From an uncultured Bacteroidia bacterium (lineage in GTDB: Bacteria; Bacteroidota; Bacteroidia; NS11-12g; UBA955): DNA of 48,814 nucleotides. Positions 34,973 through 45,470 of this stretch are shown piece by piece. The DNA is taken from the NCBI GenBank assembly GCA_943789135.1, contig CALSSY010000015.1, positions 1-48,814 on the forward strand, read 5' to 3'. How positions within the stretch are numbered: the stretch's first letter is position 1; each line of letters begins with the position of its first letter. The translations under genes were made by a program, and so were the position numbers. The notes beneath the pieces were generated by a model. That model was not told the DNA's origin, did no database searches, and was given only the letters and a program-made list of their open reading frames with translations.

Positions 34973-36472
34973 GTGAATTTTCGTATTCAATCAGCCCTAA
35001 TTTCGGTTTTTAACAAAGATGGATTGGAGCCTGTCCTTCAATCACTTAACCAATTAAATGTTCAGTTTTACTCCACCGGAGGCACCCAGAAATACATAGA
35101 GGATTTGGGATATCCGTGCACTTCAATTGAATCGGTTACGGGTTACCCCAGCATTCTTGATGGAAGGGTTAAAACACTACATCCCAAAGTTTTTGGGGGA
35201 ATTTTGGCTAAGCGCGACAGCACCGACCATATGAATCAGTCAAAAGAATACGAATTGCCTTCATTTGACTTGGTCATGGTTGATCTTTACCCCTTTGCCG
35301 AAACCGTTGCTGCCGGAGGTACCGAAGACGAAATCATTGAAAAAATTGATATCGGAGGCGTTTCATTAATACGAGCAGCGGCAAAAAACCACGCTCATTG
35401 TGGCATTATTTCTCATAAATCTCAATATACCAAACTGGTGGATGTTTTGAACCAATATGGTGTTGAAATCCCCCTTGAAATCAGAAAGACTTGGGCAAAA
35501 GAGGCCTTTTTTGTGACTCATGAATACGACGGTCAGATTAACAATTGGTTCTCTGGAGCTACAACTACTCCATTGAGATATGGTGAAAACCCCCATCAAA
35601 AGGGCTTTTTTGTTGGTAATCTAGATGCCCTATTCGACAAAATTCAAGGTAAAGAATTGAGCTATAACAACCTATTAGACGTAGACAGTGCTGTGGCGTT
35701 ATTAGGAGAATTCCCTGCGAATGAAGGAGCCACCTTCATTATAGTAAAACACAATAATGCATGTGGTTTGGCACAAAGACCGCGTGTAATTGACGCTTGG
35801 AAATCTGCTTTAGAATGTGATCCAGTGAGTGCTTTTGGTGGTATTCTGGCTTGTAATCACGATATTGATCTTGAAACCGCTACTGAAATCAATAAACTCT
35901 TTTTTGAAGTGCTTATTGCTCCTGGATACAGCACAGAAGCATTAGAGTTATTAAAAGGAAAAAATAATCGCATAATTCTGAAATCCAAAGATTTATCTCA
36001 AGTAAACAACGTGACCAAACGTTCTGCGCTAAATGGTGAGCTTTTACAAGAACGCGATAACACTACAGAAACACGCTCTATGATGACAACGGTTACAGAG
36101 ACCGCTCCTACAGAATCGGAATTATCCGACATGGAATTTGCTGTTAAGATTGTAAAACACACAAAGAGCAACACCATAGTAATTGCAAAAGGCGGGCAGC
36201 TACTCGCCAGTGGAACGGGCCAAACAAGCCGCGTCGATGCGCTCAACCAAGCTATTGAAAAAGCCAACAAATTCGGATTTGATTTGCAGGGTGCTGTTAT
36301 GGCAAGTGATGCCTTTTTCCCTTTCCCAGATTGCGTAGAAATTGCGGATAAATCGGGAATAAGCGCAGTTATACAACCTGGTGGAAGTGTAAAAGATCAA
36401 TTGAGTATCGATTACTGTAATGCCAACAATTTGGCCATGGTATTCACGGGCATTCGTCACTTTAAACATTAA
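34973..36472 (+). CDS. purH: Bifunctional AICAR transformylase / IMP cyclohydrolase
   Basis: 499 residues from GTG 34973. N-terminal cyclohydrolase domain (1-190): ALISVFNKDGLEPVL, FYSTGGTQKYI, DGRVKTLHPKVFGGIL, DLYPFAETV. C-terminal transformylase: LRYGENPHQKGFF, KHNNACGLAQ, and near the end SDAFFPFPD and IQPGGSVKDQ. The protein catalyses the last two steps of purine synthesis to IMP. It is followed by pyrD 48 bases on. The GTG start and the very short possible leader are unusual for a highly expressed gene. Confidence 0.97.
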   Translation: MNFRIQSALISVFNKDGLEPVLQSLNQLNVQFYSTGGTQKYIEDLGYPCTSIESVTGYPSILDGRVKTLHPKVFGGILAKRDSTDHMNQSKEYELPSFDLVMVDLYPFAETVAAGGTEDEIIEKIDIGGVSLIRAAAKNHAHCGIISHKSQYTKLVDVLNQYGVEIPLEIRKTWAKEAFFVTHEYDGQINNWFSGATTTPLRYGENPHQKGFFVGNLDALFDKIQGKELSYNNLLDVDSAVALLGEFPANEGATFIIVKHNNACGLAQRPRVIDAWKSALECDPVSAFGGILACNHDIDLETATEINKLFFEVLIAPGYSTEALELLKGKNNRIILKSKDLSQVNNVTKRSALNGELLQERDNTTETRSMMTTVTETAPTESELSDMEFAVKIVKHTKSNTIVIAKGGQLLASGTGQTSRVDALNQAIEKANKFGFDLQGAVMASDAFFPFPDCVEIADKSGISAVIQPGGSVKDQLSIDYCNANNLAMVFTGIRHFKH

Positions 36473-36520
36473 ATTTCGATACTCAGAATTACGGCACGCT
36501 ACTTGCAACAATAAATATCG

Positions 36521-37564
36521 ATGTACAGCTTCATTAAGTCACTATTATTTTTACTACCGCCTGAAAAGGCACACCATGTGGCTTTAAACATTATTGAATT
36601 TGCTCTGAAAATCCCAATTTTTGGTTTGATTTTCAAACGCTCATTTAACTCTGGCCCTCAAAGGAGTATAAAATTTGCTGGAATTACGTTTCCTAATATT
36701 GTAGGCTTGGCCGCTGGATTTGATAAAGATGCTAAAAGACTCCATTTATGGAAAGCACTGGGTTTCGGACATGTTGAAGTTGGAACAGTTACCCCAAAAC
36801 CTCAATCCGGAAATCCAGTTCCTAGGTTATTCCGATTGGTTGAGGATCGCGCGGTTATAAACCGTATGGGATTTAACAATGGCGGTGTTGACGCCATGAT
36901 CAATCGTTTAAAAAAGCGACCAGCAGGTCTAATTGTTGGGGGTAATATTGGAAAAAATAAAATCACTCCAAATGAACTAGCTACTGACGATTATGTGATA
37001 TGTTTTGAGAAATTATATCCATATGTAGACTATATCACGGTTAATGTATCCAGTCCCAACACCCCCGGGTTGCGTGATCTTCAAACCGAATCTTTTTTGG
37101 TTCCACTGTTTGAAAAATTGAATCAATTGCGATCTCAATATGATGAATTCAAACCCATATTCTTGAAAATCGCGCCTGATTTTGATCTAAAAGCGGTTAA
37201 AGAATTGGCAAAAATCATAAAAAGTTTGCCCATACAAGGTGTGATTGCCACCAACACGACCATATCCAGATCGGGGCTAGAAGCCTCCGAAAAAGAAATT
37301 GAGAAAATTGGTGCTGGTGGACTTTCCGGTGCCCCTTTATTCGAAGCGAGCAATACCATTTTAGCGACCTTAAGTATTGAATTGGGTAATTCAATGCCCA
37401 TTATAGGGGTTGGTGGTATTTTTAATGGCTTCGATGTTACAGAGAAACTAAACCGCGGTGCGGGATTGGTTCAAGTATACACCGGCTTCATTTATGAAGG
37501 ACCTTGGATTGTTCGTAACATTCTAAAAACATTAACATTTGATGAAGCGTACATGGATAGTTAA
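36521..37564 (+). CDS. pyrD: Dihydroorotate dehydrogenase, quinone-linked (class 2)
   Basis: 347 residues from ATG 36521. The N-terminal helices (LLFLLPPEKAHHVALNII) dock to the membrane, a class 2 feature, and NVSSPNTPGL carries the catalytic Ser that replaces the Cys of class 1. Other motifs: GLAAGFDKDAKRL, FGHVEVGTVTPKPQ, RMGFNNGG, and GGLSGAP with GVGGIF at the FMN site. It oxidises dihydroorotate to orotate and reduces menaquinone, which links it functionally to menD at 18581. The nuclease gene follows eight bases after. Confidence 0.96.
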   Translation: MYSFIKSLLFLLPPEKAHHVALNIIEFALKIPIFGLIFKRSFNSGPQRSIKFAGITFPNIVGLAAGFDKDAKRLHLWKALGFGHVEVGTVTPKPQSGNPVPRLFRLVEDRAVINRMGFNNGGVDAMINRLKKRPAGLIVGGNIGKNKITPNELATDDYVICFEKLYPYVDYITVNVSSPNTPGLRDLQTESFLVPLFEKLNQLRSQYDEFKPIFLKIAPDFDLKAVKELAKIIKSLPIQGVIATNTTISRSGLEASEKEIEKIGAGGLSGAPLFEASNTILATLSIELGNSMPIIGVGGIFNGFDVTEKLNRGAGLVQVYTGFIYEGPWIVRNILKTLTFDEAYMDS

Positions 37565-37572
37565 ATTCGTGT

Positions 37573-38337
37573 ATGACTTTTCTTCAAAGAATCGCTGGTT
37601 TTTCCCTCTTTTTAGTTTTTAGTGGCCTAAAAGCCCAGGGGATAGAAATACCTCAAGTTTTCAAATACGAAAATCCAATTAAGCATCTTGCTTATACCAC
37701 ATCGTATTCTCATGAATTTGGTCAACCGCATTGGGTTGCATATCAATTGGACAAATCAAAATTAATTAAAGTTGCGAGTAGACCTTCTCGCTTCAAACCC
37801 GACCCCAAAATCACACCCCCAACCACTTCTCATAATACCTATACCAAAACAGGTTATGACCGCGGTCATTTAGCTCCTGCGGCCGATATGGTTTGGTCCA
37901 CACAAACCATGTTACAAAGTTTTTACACGTCTAATATTTGTCCTCAAGCTCCTGGATTCAATCGAGGAATTTGGAAAAACTTAGAAACCCTTGTTCGCAA
38001 TTGGGCCACTAACAATAACAGCATTCAAAACAACCCTCAATTATTTATTGTTACGGGCCCTGTGTTTACCGAAAACATGCCCAATATCAGCCGTGAAGCC
38101 CGTCATAATCTAATGGTGCCGAGCTACTTTTTCAAAGCGGTGGTGGATACCTCTGGTGTGAAACGTGGAATTGGTTTTCTTATACCCAATCAAAAGATAC
38201 CCAATGAACAACTCTGGAATTTTGCGATGACTATTGATGAATTAGAATCCAAAATCGGAAGAGATCTATTTCTTGGACTTCCTGATGAAATGGAAACAGC
38301 AATTGAGGCCGCTTATATTCGTAAAGATTGGGAATAA
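37573..38337 (+). CDS. Secreted DNA/RNA non-specific endonuclease (NUC family)
   Basis: 254 residues with a signal peptide (residues 1-22, ending LKAQ). The active-site motif DRGHLAPAAD (96-105; His99 catalytic) and NICPQAPGFNRGIWKNLE with the metal-binding Asn identify a beta-beta-alpha-metal nuclease of the Serratia nuclease/NUC1 type. VTGPVF and GIGFLIPNQ are also conserved. It probably degrades extracellular nucleic acid for nutrients. It follows purH and pyrD closely, so nucleotide synthesis and scavenging genes are adjacent. Confidence 0.94.
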   Translation: MTFLQRIAGFSLFLVFSGLKAQGIEIPQVFKYENPIKHLAYTTSYSHEFGQPHWVAYQLDKSKLIKVASRPSRFKPDPKITPPTTSHNTYTKTGYDRGHLAPAADMVWSTQTMLQSFYTSNICPQAPGFNRGIWKNLETLVRNWATNNNSIQNNPQLFIVTGPVFTENMPNISREARHNLMVPSYFFKAVVDTSGVKRGIGFLIPNQKIPNEQLWNFAMTIDELESKIGRDLFLGLPDEMETAIEAAYIRKDWE

Positions 38338-38386
38338 TTTAATTAGAGATTCTATTTTACTACCATTAAAACAAAGGAAATAACGA

Positions 38387-38929
38387 TCAATCAAGCATTA
38401 CAGTAACAGCTCCAACATGGTACCATTTACCTTTCCAAAATAGAGCTTCAAACCTAATGGTGTAGTTATTCTTTTTGTAGGAAACGGGCACCTCTACCCT
38501 TTTAATCCGATAAAGACCTTCGTTATCATAACTGATTCTTTTAGACCAGTTAGCTTGAATTTTACCCTCCTTCAATTTGTATTTTTTGGACTTCTTTTGT
38601 GCTCGTTCCATTCCTTTATAAACGCGCCATCGGTACTGCATATATTGACCATGAACCACGATATCAGGCGAAACAGAATCTGATAATCGACTCATTGCAA
38701 CAAATTCTGATTCCAATAGCAACCCTTGGTAATTATAATCTTCCTTTGTAAACAACCAATTCGATATACTATCCCACATGGGTTTGACTTCCCAATATCC
38801 GTTTGTCGAATCTGCAACAACCTGAATATTTTGGGATATTTGTGAATGGGCCTTATTAGATGAAAAGATAAAAAAACACCCCAAAACCACCTGAAATAAT
38901 TGGCGATTAGTACGACCTTTGAAATTCAC
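38387..38929 (-). CDS. Exported protein of unknown family
   Basis: 180 residues from GTG 38929 (an upstream TTG at 38944 would add five). The signal peptide (MNFKGRTNRQLFQVVLGCFF with a hydrophobic core and KAHSQ cleavage site) is clear. The mature part is rich in Lys and Tyr, with many aromatic pairs (YRWRVYKGMERAQKK, FEALFWKGKWYHVGAV). I recognise no domain. It lies alone between two plus-strand genes. Confidence 0.72.
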   Translation of the reverse strand: MNFKGRTNRQLFQVVLGCFFIFSSNKAHSQISQNIQVVADSTNGYWEVKPMWDSISNWLFTKEDYNYQGLLLESEFVAMSRLSDSVSPDIVVHGQYMQYRWRVYKGMERAQKKSKKYKLKEGKIQANWSKRISYDNEGLYRIKRVEVPVSYKKNNYTIRFEALFWKGKWYHVGAVTVMLD

Positions 38930-38949
38930 CTCACTAAAGTACAATCTTC

Positions 38950-41009
38950 ATGAGTAATTCCCAAAATGCACCTAACAATCTAATAAATTGCCAAAGTCCG
39001 TACTTATTGCAACATGCATATAATCCAGTAGAATGGAACCCTTGGTCTGAAGAAATTTGGGAACAAGCCAAAGCTCAAAACAAATTGGTATTGGTGAGCA
39101 TTGGATACGCCACCTGCCACTGGTGCCATGTTATGGAAAAAGAAAGTTTCGAGGACCATGAAACGGCAGAAATCATGAATCTCACCTTGGTTAATATCAA
39201 GGTCGACCGAGAAGAACGGCCCGACATAGACATGGTATATATGGATGCGTGTCAATTGATGACAGGAAAAGGGGGTTGGCCTTTGAATGTAATTTGTTTA
39301 CCCGATGGAAGGCCCATATATGCAGGAACTTATTTCCCCAAGCCTCAATGGCAGCAAGTAATCCTTCAACTGAGTACCCAATACAAAAGCAATCCTGAAT
39401 CTTTCTCTGAATACGCAGAAAAATTCATGACAGAATTGCAAAAAATGAACGCCCAACCCGCCGCGGGAGATTTGCAATTTTCGCGAAAAATCATGGCCCA
39501 AATATTTGCAGAATACGCAAAAGACATTGATTGGGAGGAAGGAGCCAAAAAGCGTGCACCTAAATTCATGGTGCCCATACAATTTGAATACACATTGGAT
39601 TATCACTTATGCACGGGTGATCCTAATGCCAAAGACTACCTACAACTGAGTTTATTAAAAATGGGTAACGGTGGGATTTTTGATACCGTGCGTGGCGGAT
39701 TCTTCCGATACAGCACCGATGCGTATTGGTTTGCACCCCACTTTGAAAAAATGCTTTACGATAACGCCCAAATGCTTTCGCTATATTCCAGAGCTTTTGC
39801 ATGGAGCCAAGCTGACATATTTAAAGAAATTGCTCTTAAAACATGGTCATTCTGCTATCGCGAATTGAAAGATCCCAATGGAGGCTATTATTCTGGCCTA
39901 GATGCGGACAGCGATGGCATAGAAGGCAAATTCTATACTTTCACCCAAGCCGAACTTAAACATATTCTCACCGAAGAAGAATTCAAATGGGTTGAGGTAT
40001 TTTCTAATATCAAGGAAGATGGAAATTGGGAACACGACCTTAATATCATTCACAGTGCTAAAGCCCCATTACAAGTTTTAGAAAGTCTGAATATCAATGC
40101 ACAAACCTATCATACTCTTAAAAACAATGTAGTTGAAAAACTATTCAAGGCTCAGGAGTCACGCAACCGACCTTCTCTCGATTATAAAATAATTGCCGCT
40201 TGGAATGGTTTGATGTTAAGCGCACTTAGCAACCTTTATATTTATATCGCTTCTGAAAATGAAAATTCCGTTAGCATAAAAAATGAGGCTACCGCTCTTG
40301 GTGACTGGATCATGAATACTTTATGGGTTGATGGAGAATTATACAGAATTCATGCAAATGGAGAAACCTACAATAAAGGTTATTTAGAGGATTATGCTTC
40401 ATGTGCTTTGGGTTTCTTGCAGTTATTTAAAGCTACCGAATCGATTCAATATTTGGAATTTGCAAAAACTTTAGGAGATGTTGCCCCATTGATAAGTTTT
40501 ACGATTCCGAACAGGGCTTATTTTTATTTACCGAGCATACTGCCGAAGATTTAATATTGAGAAAATCTGACGCCACCGACGACGTAATTCCTAGCTCAAA
40601 CTCCATGATTGCACAGGTATTAGAATCGTTATTCATGCATTTTGCAGAACCCAAGTATCAGGAACTGTTTATTACGCTACTTGAAAAACACGCCCAACAA
40701 ATAGAAAAATTTCCGAGTTGGTACAGCGGATGGGCTCGTTTACACGCTATGCAAACTTGTGGCAATGCCCATATTGGAATCTCAGGCGATTGCCCACAAC
40801 CCAATGCTCAAGAACTCGCACAATGGCCCTCTTGGCTGACCGCATTAGGAATGAAGAATGAATCGCCAATCCCTTGGTTGAATGCAACGGAATCCCAGGA
40901 AAATGCCTATTTCCTTTGTTCCGGAACCATGTGTTACGAACCCTTAAAAGAGTGGCAACAAGTTCAAGAATTATTGGACGAACGATATAGTTCTGATATT
41001 ACCGATTAA
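38950..41009 (+). CDS. Thioredoxin-domain protein of the SPATA20/YyaL family, one frameshift
   Basis: About 686 residues. The N-terminal thioredoxin-like domain (DUF255) has [22 protein letters not shown] (Cys56, Cys59) and DREERPDID, followed by a six-hairpin-glycosidase-like helical domain with [29 protein letters not shown] and [18 protein letters not shown]. The frame breaks at a C4 run (40484-40487); the other frame reads [17 protein letters not shown] and continues to 41009. Its function is unknown. Its stop shares TTAA with the convergent pntB stop. Divergent from the exported unknown protein. Confidence 0.9.
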
Positions 41010-42409
41010 AGAGCTTTAACTTCTGTTACTAGTTTACTGATACTGTCTTTAGCGTCACCGAATAGCATCCCACATTTTGGATCATAGAACAAAGCGTTCT
41101 CGATTCCGGCATATCCCGATTTCATACTACGCTTAAGCACTACAATCTGCTTGGCATTATCCACGTCAAGAATGGGCATACCGTAAATCGGACTGCCTGA
41201 ATCCGTTTTAGCTGCAGGATTTACCACGTCATTGGCTCCTACTACTAAAACAACATCGGTAGTGGAAAATTCCGGATTGATATCCTCCATTTCTATTAGC
41301 TTATCGTACGCTACATTACTTTCCGCTAATAGTACATTCATATGTCCTGGCATACGACCAGCAACGGGATGAATGGCGTATTTCACATCTACACCTTCTT
41401 CTTCCAATAACAATTCCAATTCATGACAAACGTGTTGTGCCTGTGCAACTGCCAATCCGTATCCCGGAACAATGATTACCTTCTGCGCATACTTCATCAT
41501 GATGGCAACATCCGTTGCTTGTACTTCTCTAACGCTACCACCAGGACCAGCGAGCCCGAGCCCGAACCTGAAGACCCACTACCCACCATTCCAATTAATA
41601 CATTGGTTAAGGAACGGTTCATCGCTTTGGTCATAACCACCGTTAAAATTGTACCCGCAGATCCGACCAATACACCCCCCATTAACATAACATTATTGTC
41701 ATATAGGAAACCTCCACAAGCCGCTGCTACACCCGTAAATGAATTCAATAATGAAATCACAACCGGCATATCGGCACCGCCAATTGGGAACACGAACAAC
41801 AATCCGTAAACAATGGCAATACCCATTGTAATATAAAACCAAGTGATACGTTCGGAATCAACGCCACTGAATGCAAAATAAGCCGCAACAAAAATGAGCA
41901 CCAATACTAAAGCATTGATGTATTGTTGCGCAGGGAAACGAAAATCTCCCAATTTCCCATTCAATTTCCCCCAAGCGACCATACTTCCAATAAACGAAAC
42001 TGTACCAATAATCAATCCTGCGATAATTGGAACAAAGAGACCTAGAACCGGCTATTTCACCGGTATGTTGAAGATGCGTCCATTCGATAATTGAGATCAA
42101 TGCTGCCGCCAATCCTCCCATACCATTAAACAGAGAAACCATCTCCGGCATTGCTGTCATTTGAACGCGTTTGGCCATTAACGTTCCGATTATCGTTCCC
42201 AAAGCAATAGCCGCTAAAATATATCCCAAGTTTCCGATAACGTGAAAACCGGTTTTATCCAGAAATAAAGTCGCCAACACCGCAACCGCCATACCAAAGG
42301 CTGCAACCAAATTCCCCTTTCGGGCAGAATCGGCCGTTCCCATCATTTTCAGGCCTATTATAAAGCCAACAGATCCTATCAAATAGGCAATTTCTTGTAA
42401 GTAATTCAT
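41006..42409 (-). CDS. pntB: NAD(P) transhydrogenase beta subunit PntB, frameshifted
   Basis: The span is 468 codons, the family norm. The N-terminal membrane half (VGFIIGLKMMGTADSARKGN, PEMVSLFNGMGGLAAALIS) is in frame from ATG 42409; a break near 42030-42060 leads to VSFIGSMVAWGKLNGKL and GGADMPVVISLLNSFTGVAAA; a second near 41520-41570 leads to VIIVPGYGLAVAQAQH and VVLVVGANDVVNPAA, the NADP(H)-binding domain III. PntAB couples hydride transfer from NADH to NADP+ to proton flow and supplies NADPH. The stop lies in a TTAA shared with the convergent gene. Confidence 0.94.
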
Positions 42410-42412
42410 GGC

Positions 42413-42727
42413 TTATTTTTTAGGTTTCTTTTTAAACATTTCCAACATTCTATCGGTAACAACAAAGCCACCAATTACATTTAAGGTTCCCACAAATACC
42501 CCAACAAATCCTATACTGATAGAGAAATAATCAGCAGGATCGGCATGACCAAGAACGATAATCGCTCCAATAATCACAACCCCATGAATGGCGTTGGCGC
42601 CGCTCATCAAGGGGGTATGTAGTACACTAGGTACATGAGAAATGAGCTCGATGCCCACAAAAACCATCAATATGATGAGATAGAAATAGGTGATATTTTC
42701 ACCCACAAATTGTATTAGGGTATTCAT
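42413..42727 (-). CDS. pntAb: NAD(P) transhydrogenase alpha subunit, membrane part
   Basis: 104 residues with three or four membrane helices: FYLIILMVFVGIELISHV, then VPSVLHTPLMSGANAIHGVV (the conserved LHTPLMSGTNAIHG-type motif), and VGVFVGTLNVIGGFVVTDRM. It is the separate second half of a split alpha subunit, joining domain I to domain II of the transhydrogenase. It begins 12 bases after pntAa and ends three bases before pntB. Confidence 0.96.
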   Translation of the reverse strand: MNTLIQFVGENITYFYLIILMVFVGIELISHVPSVLHTPLMSGANAIHGVVIIGAIIVLGHADPADYFSISIGFVGVFVGTLNVIGGFVVTDRMLEMFKKKPKK

Positions 42728-42738
42728 TTTTCTACTAT

Positions 42739-43862
42739 TTAAGAGTCTGATTTACGTATTTTACCTTGATGCGTTATTAAACAACCATCAACTATTTCAT
42801 CTTTTTCATCCAATTCGATTTGGCCTTTTGGACCTATCAACTTAAGCAATTCCCAGATATTACGAGCAAATAAATCACTTGCATTTCCTGAAACGGCGGC
42901 AGGCATATTTACCGAACCGACAATTTTAACGCCGTTCACCGAAATAATTTCTCCAGGCTTAGATTGGGAACAATTACCACCTTGTTCGGCTGCCATATCG
43001 ATAATAACGCTTCCGTTTTTCATCAATGCCAACTGCTCGTCATCAATCAAAACAGGGGCTTTTTTGCCGGGTACCAAAGCGGTTGTAATTACCAAATCGC
43101 TTTTTGCTAAGGATTGATTTACCGCTTCTCTTTGTGCTTTCCTATACTCCTCAGATGCTTCTTTCGCATAACCACCTTCCGAACCTACTTCCACACCTTT
43201 AACCTCTATGAACTTCCCGCCCAAACTTTCAACTTGCTCTTTTGTTTCTGGACGCACGTCTGTGGCTTCCACAACAGCGCCCAATCTTTTTGCAGTAGCT
43301 ATGGCTTGCAAACCTGCAACACCCACACCAAAAATGAGCACTTTTGCTGGAGTAACGGTACCTGCTGCGGTCATCAACAGAGGGAAAATCCTATCCAAAT
43401 GATAGGCTCCTTCTATTACCGCGCGATAACCTGCAAGATTTGCTTGGGAACTCAGGATATCCATACTTTGTGCTCTTGAAATTCTAGGAATTGCATCCAA
43501 GGACAGCACTGTGGTTTCCTTCTCGTTGAATTGGCCGAAATCATTTCGGCATTATTGCGGTGATAGATAGACGATATCCATGTTTTCTTGGAGGGCAGTT
43601 CCGCCAATGCTTCTCCGCATCGGGCACATTCACCTGTACCATCACGTCGGCATTCCAGTGCTTCTTTCCTTGCCCCATTACTGTGAGCGCCGGCCTCTGT
43701 GTATTCTGAGTCTGCGGTAATGGGCATTATTCTCCCGCTTGCCGGTTTCAATGCACAACTTTCGAATCCCATTTTTATGAGAGTTGTGCGCCACCCCTGG
43801 GGTCAAGCGCCACTCGCGTTTCACTTGACTCGACGTTTTTCTTTTAGGACTCCTATTTTCAC
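42739..43862 (-). CDS. pntAa: NAD(P) transhydrogenase alpha subunit, NAD-binding part, frameshifted
   Basis: About 374 residues if restored. The clean part, from 43509 down, has LDAIPRISRAQSMDILSSQA, VLIFGVGVAGLQAIATAKRLGA, TDVRPETKEQVESLGG and IDMAAEQGGN. Upstream, the protein continues through four or more frame changes: ISSIYHRNNAEMIS, ADVMVQVNVPDAEK, SEYTEAGA, KMGFE, SETRVAL and finally MKIGVLKEK, putting the start at GTG 43862. This is the NAD(H)-binding domain I. The split of alpha into two genes is common outside enterobacteria. Confidence 0.9.
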
Positions 43863-43936
43863 GAGTTATTGCTTTTTTAATAGGGCTACAAAACGTAGGT
43901 TTATAAGGATTGGGTTTAATCTACTGGTGACTTAGG

Positions 43937-45394
43937 TTACAACTTCACAAAGTGAATCCGTTCTACCCATAGGAATTGAAGTTGATACAATCCCTGACCG
44001 GAAGCTCGCTAATGGCATAGTGACCAGTCGTCATCGGATAGTACGTACTTTCCGTATGGCATGCTCCGTGACCCATGGCGTTAAATACGCTTTTAGTGCC
44101 TGCAGGGCCAATTGAATCGCTACCAGAGTGTGGGACAAGTAAAATGTATGTTCAACATTGAGCTTCGCATTGGAAGGAACCGGGATAATACCTGCAAACA
44201 GCCCGCCTCCCTTGTGTTCTTACTTATGCTTTTGAATGCGCCCCACTCTACTTGTATTCAAGTCTTCGTAGCTCGTATCTCGAGATACCCCCGGTCCCAA
44301 CTGCGCGGTCAAAGTCACCGTGTAACTTCCTGCCTCGGATCAAATTGCAACTTGGGGATTTTCTGAATTGGCATCCGTTCCCGAGGCGTATGTGAACTGC
44401 CTGTATTCGGATTGAAAGCTCCATGTCGTATGCTCGCGGGCAAACGGGCGGGTTTTATTGGTAAATGTAAAGACATCGGTACCTGCATTATCCTATTTTC
44501 TTATCTACTCCAAAATCTACCACTAAGCCCGCCTGGATTACTGTTGCCTCCACCGTCTGGGAAGATCCTCGGAAACTATCTCTGTAACAGCACTTCGGTT
44601 GGCGTAAATGCTCCAGGAGCGACTTTGCGATGCCTCGGATTTCTCATAACCGGCACCACTTCGCCTTGCGCCAACCATTTGTATATCGCCTGAGGGCGTG
44701 GAATACCGGTTTTCCCCAAGAGGAGAAACCAATCGTGTCCACTTGATTGACAATATGGTCTTCACTCGTATTACGTTGTTGCATAGGTTTTATAACGGGG
44801 TCGTTAATACTCCCGTAGGCATCTACCACATTGGTGCGCGTTCCCTTGCTGGATATACGTAATTAATTGCTGCCCCGGGAACTTCAAATTTGAAAGCGGA
44901 AGGTACTCACATCGCTGTCGTTGTACTCCAAAGGGAAATTGATAAATCTCGTCGTCGTCGGTATAGTTCGCCGCCAGGGGAATTCCCGTAACGGAGTAAC
45001 CCTAAGCCTTCGGCCTTGTAAACACCGCATTACGATGTTGAATAAAAATTATGTACGTTCGTAAATGTTAAGAGGACCGCCTCCCAAGGTATCGGCTATT
45101 TTTTCACCTACCTGATTGATAAAGTAAAAAGCATATGGCGTTCGAAATGAGGACTTGTGAATTCCCGTCAATTGGGTTGCCGCTTGGCTGTAAGCTTTGA
45201 GAAAGTCCCAGGACTTGATTGGCACCGGATTTCCTGCCAATTCCTGTGGGCAGACTCGCCGGAAGACTTGGAGCCACTGAAACCCGTGCCGGTGTCACCC
45301 GCCTTGGGCATGTGTTTGCTTTGGATCGTAATCTGACCATTTGCTTGCAGTTATCGCAAGTAATAAGCCAGATGAAAATCTGCATTCTGCGCAT
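43937..45394 (-). CDS. Secreted PKD-type protein with T9SS type A sorting domain, heavily frameshifted
   Basis: No frame is open throughout, but pieces in order form one protein of about 480 residues: a start MRRMQIFIWLIT, then GQITIQSKHMPKAGDT, TPYAFYFINQVGEKIADTLG, YTDDDEIYQFPLEYNDSD, RTNVVDAYGSINDP, VDFGVDKKIG, a PKD-like SYTVTLTAQLGPGVS, and a C-terminal end ISELPSG with QLQFLWVERIHFVKL that resembles a T9SS type A sorting domain. This order matches a family of secreted Bacteroidota proteins that begin with an ITITS-type strand. Start is ATG 45394 (or 45385), just after a TATATTTG box. Function unknown. The breaks are probably sequence errors. Confidence 0.68.
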
Positions 45395-45399
45395 ATCAA

Positions 45400-45407
45400 C
45401 AAATATA
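45400..45407 (-). promoter_or_regulatory. -7 box TATATTTG before the T9SS type A gene
   Basis: Exact TAnnTTTG on the minus strand, five bases from the ATG at 45394, suggesting a leaderless or near-leaderless transcript. Confidence 0.4.
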
Positions 45408-45470
45408 TTAAAAAATTGTAAGGCCATTGTATTTCGCAATGCGTTAAAAAATCACGAATTTTGCAGTTCT

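Noticed and set aside
41540..41565. Short GAGCCCGAGCCCGAACCTGA tandem as a biological repeat
   Set aside because: It lies exactly at a pntB frame break and encodes a Gly-Ser run unlike the family; likely a sequence error or low-complexity artefact.
41423..41809. Plus-strand open frame opposite pntB
   Set aside because: Pro/Thr-rich shadow of a membrane-protein gene; pntB explains the region.
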